A model generated the notes under the pieces. The model was not told where the DNA came from. It did not search any database and was given only the letters and a program-made list of their open reading frames with translations. From assembly GCF_014137975.1 (NCBI RefSeq), contig NZ_JACGWZ010000001.1:1550001-1614000 (forward strand): a stretch of 64,000 nucleotides of DNA. The letters are read 5' to 3'. The stretch comes from Halosaccharopolyspora lacisalsi (lineage in GTDB: Bacteria > Actinomycetota > Actinomycetes > Mycobacteriales > Pseudonocardiaceae). Positions 57,148 to 64,000 of this stretch are shown here, piece after piece (positions within the stretch are counted from its first letter, which is position 1; every line of letters begins with the position of its first letter). The position numbers and the translations under genes are program-made.

Positions 57148-58605
57148 ATGATTCTCGACTACCTGGTGATCGCGTCGTACTTCGCCGGCATGCTCGGCGT
57201 GGGCTGGTGGGGACTGCGCCGGTCGCGGAACAAGGAGGACTACCTGGTCGCCGGACGTCGACTCGGTCCGGTGTTCTACACGGGGACTCTCGCGGCGGTC
57301 GTGCTCGGCGGTGCGTCCACGATCGGTAGTGCCAGCCTCGGTTACGAGTACGGGATCTCCGGTCTGTGGCTGGCGACGATGCTGGGGCTGGGCATCCTCG
57401 TGCTGAGCGTGGCGCTGTCCCGCAGGCTTTCTCGCCTGGGCGTGTACACGGTCGCCGAGATGCTCGAACTGCGGTACGACGCGGCCGGGCGGATCATCAG
57501 CGGAATCATCATGATCGTCTACGATCTGATGGTGGCCGTCACCGCCACGCTCGCGGTGGGCACCTTGTTCGACGTTCTGCTCGGGATTCCGCGGGTGCCC
57601 GCGATCCTGGTCGGTGGCGGCATCGTCGTGGCCTACACCGTGCTCGGTGGCATGTGGTCGATCACGCTTACCGACCTTCTCCAGTTCGTGATCATGACGG
57701 TGGGGATCTTCGTGCTCCTGCTGCCGCTGTCCGTCGCCAACGCGGGGGGAGTGAGCGGGCTGCGGCAGGCGCTACCGGCGAGCTACTTCGACATCATCGC
57801 CATCGGTGGTGGAACGATCTTCACCTATTTCCTCATCTACTTCTTCGGGATGCTCATCGGTCAGGACATCTGGCAGCGCGTCTTCACCGCGCGCACTGAA
57901 GGAGTGGCCCGCAACGCGGGAGTCGCCGCGGGACTGTACGTGGCGGTGTACGGCACGGCAGCCGCCGTGATCGGCATGGCCGCCAAGGTGCTGTTTCCGG
58001 GACTCGAGAACAGTGATGACGCGTTCGCGGCCGTGGCGCAGAGCGTTCTGCCCGCGGGTCTGCGGGGCCTGGTGCTCGCGGCGGCTCTGGCCGCGCTGAT
58101 GTCCACCGCGAGCGCGACGGTGCTGGCCGCCTCCACGATCGCGGCCAACGACATCTACGCCCGCTTCGTGCCGAAGCACTCGGAATCCGGGGGAGTGACG
58201 ACGAACCGGGTCTTCGTGCTCGGCGGCGGTGTGGTCGTGATCGTCACTTCCCTGCTCGTCCGGGACGTGGTCGGAGCCTTGACGATCGCCTACAACCTGC
58301 TGGTGGGCGGGGTGCTCGTCCCGATCATCGGTGCGTTGTTCTGGCGGCGCGCCAACGTCGTCGGAGCGCTGGCCTCGATGACCGTCGGCAGTCTCACCGT
58401 CGTCGGACTGATGATCGTTCGAGGAATCGAGGCCAACGAACCGGTCTACATCGGACTGACCGCGAGTGTCGTCGTGTTCGTCGTCGCCGGCCTGCTCGCC
58501 CCACCCACCGAGCAGCAGCAGCTCGCGACGTGGGAGGCACGCCTGCGTGGCGAGGGCGGGACTTCCTCGAGCGCCGAGCGGTCCGAGCACGTGAGCGCCG
58601 AATAG
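57148..58605 (+). CDS. Sodium:solute symporter (SSS family), possibly amine or amino acid uptake
   Basis: A 485-residue transporter with about 13 membrane segments. Seen: SRNKEDYLVAGRRLGPVFYTGTLAAVVLGGASTIGSASLGYEYG (about 23-66), VAYTVLGGMWSITLTDLLQFVIMT matching the SSS core signature (about 166-189), LAALMSTASATVLAASTIAANDIYARF with the sodium-site serines, and a polar C-terminal tail. Start ATG 57148 with GGAGGGG; the frame upstream crosses the palindromic operator and is rejected. Convergent with the polyamine catabolic genes, so polyamine or amino acid uptake is plausible but not proven. Confidence 0.88.
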   Translation: MILDYLVIASYFAGMLGVGWWGLRRSRNKEDYLVAGRRLGPVFYTGTLAAVVLGGASTIGSASLGYEYGISGLWLATMLGLGILVLSVALSRRLSRLGVYTVAEMLELRYDAAGRIISGIIMIVYDLMVAVTATLAVGTLFDVLLGIPRVPAILVGGGIVVAYTVLGGMWSITLTDLLQFVIMTVGIFVLLLPLSVANAGGVSGLRQALPASYFDIIAIGGGTIFTYFLIYFFGMLIGQDIWQRVFTARTEGVARNAGVAAGLYVAVYGTAAAVIGMAAKVLFPGLENSDDAFAAVAQSVLPAGLRGLVLAAALAALMSTASATVLAASTIAANDIYARFVPKHSESGGVTTNRVFVLGGGVVVIVTSLLVRDVVGALTIAYNLLVGGVLVPIIGALFWRRANVVGALASMTVGSLTVVGLMIVRGIEANEPVYIGLTASVVVFVVAGLLAPPTEQQQLATWEARLRGEGGTSSSAERSEHVSAE

Positions 58606-58716
58606 GTCAGCCGCGAGGGCGAGCGGGAGGAGCCCGCTGCGCAGGCCGTTCCGCGAGGAGCCTCACCAGGGGTTCCCGGCCGGGTCGTCGTCGGGGCCCC
58701 GGCCGCTGTCCCAAAG

Positions 58717-58765
58717 GGTGAACGGACCGTTTGGGCACTCACACCGCCACAACGGTCCGTTCACC
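58717..58765. terminator. Bidirectional terminator (15-bp stem)
   Basis: GGTGAACGGACCGTT (58717-58731) and its exact complement (58751-58765), 19-nt loop, lie between the convergent symporter and aldehyde dehydrogenase genes. Confidence 0.75.
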
Positions 58766-58815
58766 ACGACGCGGGGAGGGGGCTCCAGCCGAACGACCCG
58801 ACAAGAAGACATCGA

Positions 58816-60249
58816 TCAGACCGCGATGCCGGTCAGAACCGTGACGTGCTCCTCGGTGAGGTCGTTCATGGCGGCACGGACGCCCTCCCGGCCGGATCCG
58901 GACTCCTTGACGCCGCCGTAGGGCATCTGATCGGCGCGGAAGCTGGGCACGTCGCCGATGACCACGCCGCCGACTTCGAGTTCGGCCGCCGCGCGGAACG
59001 CCAGCTGGAGGTCGCGGGTGAACACCCCGGCCTGCAGGCCGTAGCGGGACGCGTTGACCCGCGCGAACCCGTCGTCGACGGAGTCGACGGGTTCGACCAC
59101 CAGCACCGGCCCGAACACCTCCTCGCAGGAGACCCTGGAGTCCTCGGGCGCCCCGGTCAGCACGGTGGGGGCGTAGGTGGATCCGTCCCGGACCCCACCG
59201 GTCAGCACCTCGGCGCCCGCGTCGACCGCTTCACCGACCCACTGCTCGACGCGCTCGGCCGCGGTCACGTCGATCAGCGGTCCGACTCGCGCCTCCTCGC
59301 TGATCGGGTTCCCGGTGCCCTGCGCTTCGACGGCCTTCACCAAGCGCTCGGCGAAGTCGTCGTGGACGTCTCGGTGCACGTACACGCGCTGGACCGAGAT
59401 GCAGGACTGGCCCGCCTGGTACATGGCGAAGGTGGCGATGCGATTCGCCGCGAAGTCGAGGTCGGTCCAGTCGGAATCGACGACCACTGCGGCGTTGCCG
59501 CCGAGTTCGAGCGTGACGTGCTTGCGCGGTACCGCGTCCCGGATGCTCCAGCCGACCGGTCCGGATCCGGTGAACGACACCACGGGCAGGCGCGGGTCGG
59601 CGACCAGCTCGGGGGCCTTCTCGTCGGTCGTGGTGATCACTGACCAGGATCCGGTGGGCAGGGCTGTCTCGGCGAGGATCTCGCCGAGGACCAGCGCCGT
59701 GAGCGGCGTCTTCGGTGCCGGCTTGAGCACGATGGGCACGCCTGCGGCCAGCGCCGGCGCGACCTTGTGCACCGCCAGGTTCAGCGGGAAGTTGAACGGT
59801 GCGATCCCGAGCACGGGGCCGCGCGGCACGCGCCGGACGAGGGCCATCCGCCCGTTCGCTCCCGTGTCGGTGTCCAGCCGCTGCAGCTCGCCGCTCCAGC
59901 GTCGCGCCTCTTCCGCGCCCCAGCGGAACGTCGACACGGCGCGGTCGACCTCCGCGCGGGCCCAGAAGATCGGCTTGCCGTTCTCGGCGGTGATGAGCCG
60001 CGCGATCTCCTCGGCACGCTCGGCGAGCCGCCGGCTGACGTGGTCGAGCGCCGAGGCGCGCGCGTGGGCGGGCAGCGCGGCGAACTCGCCGCGGCAGGCG
60101 TGGGCGGCGGCGACGGCGCGTTCGACGTCGGCGTCGGTCGCGTAGCAGGCCGTGCCGACCGGCGAACCGTCGTAGGGGTGGTGCACGTCGAACGTCTCGT
60201 CGCTACGGGACGCCTCGCCTGCGATCCAGTATCCGGTGACCGGTGCCAT
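58816..60249 (-). CDS. Aldehyde dehydrogenase (GAPN/lactaldehyde-type)
   Basis: A 477-residue NAD(P)-dependent aldehyde dehydrogenase. Seen: APFNFPLNLAVHKVAPALAAGVPIVLKPAPKTPLTAL (about 150-186), VSFTGSGPVGWSIRD, catalytic Glu in LELGGNAAVVV near 249 and nucleophilic Cys in AGQSCISVQRVYVHRDV near 283, EEVFGPVLVVEPV and the C-terminal YGGVKESGSGREG. The substrate is not set by sequence; the neighbouring amine oxidase and agmatinase suggest an aminoaldehyde or succinate-semialdehyde-like product. ATG 60249 with GGAGGA. Separated from the next ALDH by a strong hairpin, so it may be a separate transcript. Confidence 0.9.
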   Translation of the reverse strand: MAPVTGYWIAGEASRSDETFDVHHPYDGSPVGTACYATDADVERAVAAAHACRGEFAALPAHARASALDHVSRRLAERAEEIARLITAENGKPIFWARAEVDRAVSTFRWGAEEARRWSGELQRLDTDTGANGRMALVRRVPRGPVLGIAPFNFPLNLAVHKVAPALAAGVPIVLKPAPKTPLTALVLGEILAETALPTGSWSVITTTDEKAPELVADPRLPVVSFTGSGPVGWSIRDAVPRKHVTLELGGNAAVVVDSDWTDLDFAANRIATFAMYQAGQSCISVQRVYVHRDVHDDFAERLVKAVEAQGTGNPISEEARVGPLIDVTAAERVEQWVGEAVDAGAEVLTGGVRDGSTYAPTVLTGAPEDSRVSCEEVFGPVLVVEPVDSVDDGFARVNASRYGLQAGVFTRDLQLAFRAAAELEVGGVVIGDVPSFRADQMPYGGVKESGSGREGVRAAMNDLTEEHVTVLTGIAV

Positions 60250-60309
60250 CCGTTCCTCCTCTGTCCTGGGGTGCGTCCCGACGCTACGGCCGAGGTCGGT
60301 CGACGTGGA

Positions 60310-60356
60310 GTGCCGATCCGTCCATGTGCGGACGGTCCGGATGGACGGATCGGCAC
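60310..60356. repeat. 16-bp perfect inverted repeat between two aldehyde dehydrogenase genes
   Basis: GTGCCGATCCGTCCAT (60310-60325) and its exact complement (60341-60356) with a 15-nt loop. It lies 23 nt after the second gene's stop and 61 nt before the first one's start. It is probably a terminator or attenuator, or an operator. Confidence 0.65.
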
Positions 60357-60378
60357 CACCTACCGCGCGGCTCGGTGC

Positions 60379-61803
60379 TCAGCCGAAGCTGTGCATCACG
60401 TGCTTGATCCGGGTGTAGTCCTCGAATCCGTACTTCGAGAGGTCCTTGCCGTAGCCGGATCGCTTGAACCCGCCGTGCGGCATCTCGGAAACCAGGACCA
60501 TGTGGGCGTTGACCCACACGCACCCGAATTCGAGCCTGGCCGCCGAGCGCTGGGCCCGCCCGTGGTCCCTGGTCCAGACGCTGGAGGCCAGCGCGTAGTC
60601 GACCCCGTTGGCCATGCTCAGCGCCTCCTGCTCGTCGCGGAAGGTCTGCACGGTCAGGACCGGACCGAAGATCTCCTCCTGCACCGGTTCGTCGTCCTGA
60701 CGCACTCCGCTGATCACGGTGGGCGCGAAGAAGTAGCCGTCCTCGCCGATCCGGTGGCCGCCGGTGAGCACCCGGGCGTGTTCCGGGACCCGGTCCACGA
60801 CGCCCTGCACCCGCTCCAGCTGCGCGGCGTTGTTCAGCGGGCCGACCGCGGCGTCCACATCGGATGGTGGGCCGCAGCGCATCGCCGAAGCCCGCTCGAC
60901 GAGCTTGGCGGTGAACCCCTCGGCCACCGACTCCTCGACGAGCACGCGGGTCGCGGCGGTGCAGTCCTGCCCGGCGTTGAAGAAGCCGGCTCCGGCGACG
61001 CCCTCGGCCGCGGCGTCGAGGTCGGCGTCGGCGAACACCACCGCCGGCGCCTTGCCACCGAGTTCGAGGTGCGCCCGCTTGACTTCCTCGGCGGCAGCGG
61101 CGGCGACCTGTTGCCCGGCCCGAGTCGAGCCGGTGATCGAGACCATCGCCGAGGTCGGGTGCGACACGACCGCACGACCGGTGTCCCGGCCACCGCAGAC
61201 GACGTTGAGCACGCCGGGAGGGAAGATGTCGGCCACCAGTTCGCCGAGCATCGTGGCCGTCACGGGGGTGGTGTCGGCGGGTTTGAGCACCACGGTGTTA
61301 CCCGCGGCGATCGCGGGCGCCACCTTCCACACCGCCATCATGAGCGGGTAGTTCCACGGTGCGACCTGGCCGACCACGCCGACCGGTTCGCGCCGCACGT
61401 AGGAGGTGTGGTCGGGTGCGTACTCGCCGGCCGCCGTGCCTTCGAGGAGCCGCGCCGCACCCGCGAAGAAGCGGATCTGGTCGACCGACGCGCCGACCTC
61501 CTCGGTGCGGGTGGCCTCCAGCGGTTTGCCGGTGTTCTCGGCTTCGGCCGCGACGAACTCCTCGGTTCGTCGCTCCAGCTCGTCGGCCAGCCGCAGCAGC
61601 AGCCGCTGCCGCTCGGCGGGTGTGGTCTCCCGCCACTGCTCGAACGCCCGGGCGGCCGACTCGTAGGCCGCGCCCACGTCGTCGCCCGACGACAGCGGAG
61701 CGGTGCGGAACACCTCGCCGCTGCACGGATCGACCAGGTCGGTGGTCCGCCGGTCCTCGGCGTCCACCGGCTTGCCGTCGACGATGTTGCGGATCGTGCG
61801 CAT
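60379..61803 (-). CDS. Gamma-aminobutyraldehyde/betaine-aldehyde-type dehydrogenase
   Basis: A 474-residue aldehyde dehydrogenase that fits the step 4-aminobutanal to 4-aminobutanoate. Seen: VVGQVAPWNYPLMMAVWKVAPAIAAGNTVVLKPADTTPVTATML (about 139-182), VSITGSTRAGQQVA, LELGGKAPAVVFADADLDAAAEG with catalytic Glu near 247, AGQDCTAATRVLVEESVAEGF with Cys near 281, QEEIFGPVLTVQTF and MPHGGFKRSGYGKDLSKYGFEDYTRIKHVM at the C-terminus, a combination typical of PatD/AMADH-type enzymes. The ATG overlaps the agmatinase stop (TGATG), so both are coupled. Confidence 0.88.
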   Translation of the reverse strand: MRTIRNIVDGKPVDAEDRRTTDLVDPCSGEVFRTAPLSSGDDVGAAYESAARAFEQWRETTPAERQRLLLRLADELERRTEEFVAAEAENTGKPLEATRTEEVGASVDQIRFFAGAARLLEGTAAGEYAPDHTSYVRREPVGVVGQVAPWNYPLMMAVWKVAPAIAAGNTVVLKPADTTPVTATMLGELVADIFPPGVLNVVCGGRDTGRAVVSHPTSAMVSITGSTRAGQQVAAAAAEEVKRAHLELGGKAPAVVFADADLDAAAEGVAGAGFFNAGQDCTAATRVLVEESVAEGFTAKLVERASAMRCGPPSDVDAAVGPLNNAAQLERVQGVVDRVPEHARVLTGGHRIGEDGYFFAPTVISGVRQDDEPVQEEIFGPVLTVQTFRDEQEALSMANGVDYALASSVWTRDHGRAQRSAARLEFGCVWVNAHMVLVSEMPHGGFKRSGYGKDLSKYGFEDYTRIKHVMHSFG

Positions 61804-62747
61804 CAGTGTCCTCCCGCTGGCAGGATGCTCAGCAGCTCGTAGGTGGCGTGAGCCGCCGCGATCCCGGTGATCTCGGCGTGGTCGTAGGCGGGCGCGACCT
61901 CCACGACGTCGGCGCCCACCAGGTTGAGCCCTTCCAACCCGCGCAGGACCTCCAGCAGTTCGCGGCTGGACAGGCCGCCCGCCTCGGGCGTGCCGGTACC
62001 CGGTGCGAAACCGGGGTCGAGCACGTCGATGTCGACCGAGACGTAGACCGGGCGCGAGCCCAGCCGGGTGCGGATCCGGTCGATGATCGTGTCCAGCGGA
62101 CTCCGGGCGAAGTCGCGGCAGTGCACCGCGGCGAAGCCCATCTCCTCGCTCTCGTCGAGGTCCAGCCGCGAGTACAGCGGCCCCCGGATGCCGACGTGCA
62201 TCGAGTGCTCGAAGTCGATGAGCCCTTCCTCGGACGCGCGGCGGAACGGGGTTCCGTGCGTGTAGGGAGCGCCGAAGTAGGTGTCCCACGTGTCGAGGTG
62301 CGCGTCGAAGTGCAGCACCGCGATCGGCCCGTGCCGCTCGTGCTGCACGCGTAGCAGCGGCAGGGCGATCGTGTGGTCCCCGCCCACCGTGACCAGCGTG
62401 CGGCGAGTGCCCGACAGCTCCCGGGCGCTGGTCTCGATGGTGCTGATGGCCTCGCCGATGTCGAACGGGTTCACCCCCAGGTCACCGGCGTCGGAGACCT
62501 GGCGCGCCGCGAACGGCTGGGCGTCCAGCGCCGGGTTGTACGGGCGCAGCAGCCGGGAGCTCTGCCGCACGTGGTTGGGGCCGAACCGGGCGCCGGGCCG
62601 GTAGCTGACCCCCGTGTCGAACGGAACGCCCCACACCAGAGCGTCGGCGTCGGGTACCTCGCCCAGCCTCGGTAGCCGGGCGAACGTCGTGTCGCCTCCG
62701 TACCGGGGCACGTGAGTGGAGTCCACTGGACCGATCGGCTCCGTCAC
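61803..62747 (-). CDS. speB: Agmatinase-family ureohydrolase (agmatinase or guanidinobutyrase)
   Basis: A 314-residue binuclear manganese enzyme releasing urea. Seen: [32 protein letters not shown] (about 39-70), [14 protein letters not shown] near 119-132, [14 protein letters not shown] with the metal-binding DAHxD near 146-150, and [35 protein letters not shown] (about 227-261), all diagnostic ureohydrolase motifs. GTG 62747 overlaps the amine oxidase stop as GTGA. Coupling to an amine oxidase and an aminobutyraldehyde dehydrogenase suggests agmatine or 4-guanidinobutyrate catabolism to GABA; which substrate cannot be decided. The symbol is tentative. Confidence 0.9.
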   Translation of the reverse strand: MTEPIGPVDSTHVPRYGGDTTFARLPRLGEVPDADALVWGVPFDTGVSYRPGARFGPNHVRQSSRLLRPYNPALDAQPFAARQVSDAGDLGVNPFDIGEAISTIETSARELSGTRRTLVTVGGDHTIALPLLRVQHERHGPIAVLHFDAHLDTWDTYFGAPYTHGTPFRRASEEGLIDFEHSMHVGIRGPLYSRLDLDESEEMGFAAVHCRDFARSPLDTIIDRIRTRLGSRPVYVSVDIDVLDPGFAPGTGTPEAGGLSSRELLEVLRGLEGLNLVGADVVEVAPAYDHAEITGIAAAHATYELLSILPAGGH

Positions 62748-64000
62748 TCCTCGCCTCCCTCGGACCGCGCGGCCAGGATCTCGGCCGCGGCGCGCTTGCC
62801 GGATTCGATGGCGCCGTCGATGAACGCGCGCCAAAGACGCGCGGTGTGCGAACCGCCGAAGTGCACCCGTCCCTCCGGCTCGCCGACGGCGATCTCGTAC
62901 TTGGCGAACTGGCCGGCCCCGAAGGTCGCCCACGTTCCCTTGTTGAACTCGTCGTTGACCCAGTCGTGCGACTCGACGCCGACCACCTCGGCCTCCGGAG
63001 CGAACTCGCGCACCGCCCGCTGCACGTCGGCCGGGTCCGTGGTGTCGACCCGGTCGTGCTCCGGGGCGAAGCAGACCAGCACCACGCCCTCGTCGGTGGT
63101 GGCCATCGCACCGACGTAGTCGAAACCGGTTCCCCAGCCGAAGCCGCTGATGTCCTCGTCGACGTTGCGCGCCAACGCCCACACCTTCTGCCCCTGCCCG
63201 GCGTGGTTCTCCTGCGACATCATCTGCTTGGCCGTCGAGAGCCGGGGGCTGAACTCGATGTCCCGCCAGACGCCGACGGGGGTGGTCATCAGAACCCGGT
63301 CGGCCCGCACGGCGCCACCGTCGTAGCCGACCGTCACGCCCCCGTCGGTGGCGGTGACCTCGCGGACCGGGCTGGACAGCCGCAGTTCAGTCCCGCCGTC
63401 CGCGCGGATCGCCTCGGCCAGCGACACGGTGCCGTCGACGAACGTGTAGCCGAGCACGCTGGCCTGCACCATGCCCCACAGCGAGTTGTCCATCGCCGAC
63501 AGCCAGCGGATGACGTCCAACGCCGACCCCGTTTCCTCGCCGGCGTTGGCGCAACCGCAGAACCACGAGACGATCAGTTCCTTGGCGTTGCCGGTCAGGC
63601 CCGCGTCCTCGGCCCACTGCCGGATCGGCACGTCGAGGTCGGCCAAGCCCTGTTCGGACAGCGGGCGCGTCGGGTCGATCCGCTCACCCGCCTCGACCAG
63701 TGCGCGCACCGCGTGTTCCAGCGCGCCGTACTGCTCCGGCGGCACCGGCAGCAGGGTGTCGAGCACCGTGCCGTGGTCGGACCAGGTCATCCGCCCGGGC
63801 AGCTCGCTGTCGGCGACCGGGACGCCGTAGCGCTGCACCTCGGCCCAGACGTGGGTCTGCTGCGGGACGATCCAGGTACCGCCCATCTCCAGGCCGAAGC
63901 CGCCGAGCGCTTCCGGCCTGTACCAGGTGGATCCGCCGATGCGGTCCCTGGCCTCCAGGACCAGCACGTTCTTACCGGCTTCCCGCAGTTCGCGGGCCGC
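62744..64000 (-). CDS. Flavin monoamine oxidase (putrescine/polyamine-type), 5' end beyond the window
   Basis: 419 codons are visible and the N-terminus lies off the right edge. Seen: [23 protein letters not shown] at the start of the visible part (second strand of the FAD fold), [104 protein letters not shown] with the FAD-contact glycine-rich turn. Known: MAO-like enzymes with this [18 protein letters not shown] tail oxidise primary amines. The first GxGxxG and start codon are outside. Its stop overlaps the agmatinase start, first gene of the coupled set. Confidence 0.9.
   Translation of the reverse strand, partial: AARELREAGKNVLVLEARDRIGGSTWYRPEALGGFGLEMGGTWIVPQQTHVWAEVQRYGVPVADSELPGRMTWSDHGTVLDTLLPVPPEQYGALEHAVRALVEAGERIDPTRPLSEQGLADLDVPIRQWAEDAGLTGNAKELIVSWFCGCANAGEETGSALDVIRWLSAMDNSLWGMVQASVLGYTFVDGTVSLAEAIRADGGTELRLSSPVREVTATDGGVTVGYDGGAVRADRVLMTTPVGVWRDIEFSPRLSTAKQMMSQENHAGQGQKVWALARNVDEDISGFGWGTGFDYVGAMATTDEGVVLVCFAPEHDRVDTTDPADVQRAVREFAPEAEVVGVESHDWVNDEFNKGTWATFGAGQFAKYEIAVGEPEGRVHFGGSHTARLWRAFIDGAIESGKRAAAEILAARSEGGEE

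Noticed and set aside
61803-63182. A longer agmatinase with 145 extra N-terminal residues
   Set aside because: The extension is an Arg-rich misreading of the amine oxidase gene; the GTGA overlap at 62747 gives a normal family length.
1-64000. tRNA, rRNA, riboswitch or CRISPR loci
   Set aside because: No cloverleaf with a CCA-adjacent acceptor, no rRNA core sequence, no known riboswitch core and no repeat-spacer array was noticed; a covariance-model scan would be needed to exclude small RNAs.

Overview
The window is high-GC DNA from an actinobacterium, probably Pseudonocardiales-like. That placement is inferred from an F420-type luciferase-like oxidoreductase, a SARP/AfsR remnant, an ECF42 sigma factor with its YCII partner, an MAB_1171c-type membrane protein and traces of a mycothiol-dependent dehydrogenase. 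It reads as a catabolic, accessory part of a chromosome. Compact sugar-acid, fatty-acid-like, aromatic and polyamine operons each have their own regulator. Between them lie 0.3-1 kb stretches that hold frameshifted remnants of other genes (recombinases, IclR, alcohol dehydrogenase, VOC, IS481). I saw no rRNA, tRNA, intact transposase or CRISPR array.

Layout. 1-0.6 kb: truncated phospholipase D-like gene. 1.7-5.4 kb: gluconate operon (gluconate 5-dehydrogenase, GntP permease, gluconokinase) with a divergent GntR/FCD regulator. 5.9-10.8 kb: probable tartrate-to-glycerate module (DASS transporter, glycerate kinase, LysR, tartrate/malate dehydrogenase) with two copies of one LysR-type box. 10.8-11.7 kb: decayed serine recombinases. 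12-16 kb: secreted lipase; SMP-30 plus luciferase-like oxidoreductase, divergent from a TetR gene frameshifted at a C6G6 tract. 16.6-19.4 kb: glycerol dehydrogenase and a plant oil-body-type OBAP protein. 19.8-27.1 kb: TetR and a divergent beta-oxidation-like operon (SDR, thiolase, SDR, sodium symporter, small membrane protein, bile-acid-CoA-ligase-like enzyme).

28.2-33.9 kb: an AcoR/MimR-like activator followed by amidohydrolase, Fe-S assembly (DUF59), alcohol dehydrogenase, ABM monooxygenase and acetoin-reductase-like genes. This resembles the accessory half of a propane-monooxygenase operon without the monooxygenase. Two GTCTC-N5-GAGAC boxes flank the activator gene. 34.8-38.3 kb: XRE regulator, ImmA/IrrE metallopeptidase, MAB_1171c-like membrane protein and amidohydrolase behind a TGTCAAATATC inverted-repeat operator. 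This is the best candidate here for an undescribed system. 39.1-41.3 kb: MerR and SulP transporter, convergent, sharing a 19-bp box. 41.5-44.7 kb: ADP-ribosylglycohydrolase and HtpG. 45.3-48.5 kb: ECF42 sigma factor/YCII pair, a hypothetical gene, and a P-loop kinase preceded by a 10-codon Phe-rich leader ORF. 48.6-52 kb: NTF2-FMO monooxygenase and a GAF regulator. 52.4-56.7 kb: MgtE, LigB-type dioxygenase, catechol 1,2-dioxygenase, methyltransferase. 57.1-64 kb: sodium symporter convergent with a polyamine/agmatine catabolic set (two aldehyde dehydrogenases, agmatinase-family ureohydrolase, amine oxidase cut by the right edge).

All functions are read from sequence motifs and gene order; no database search was run. 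Regulatory sites are predicted from symmetry and repetition only.
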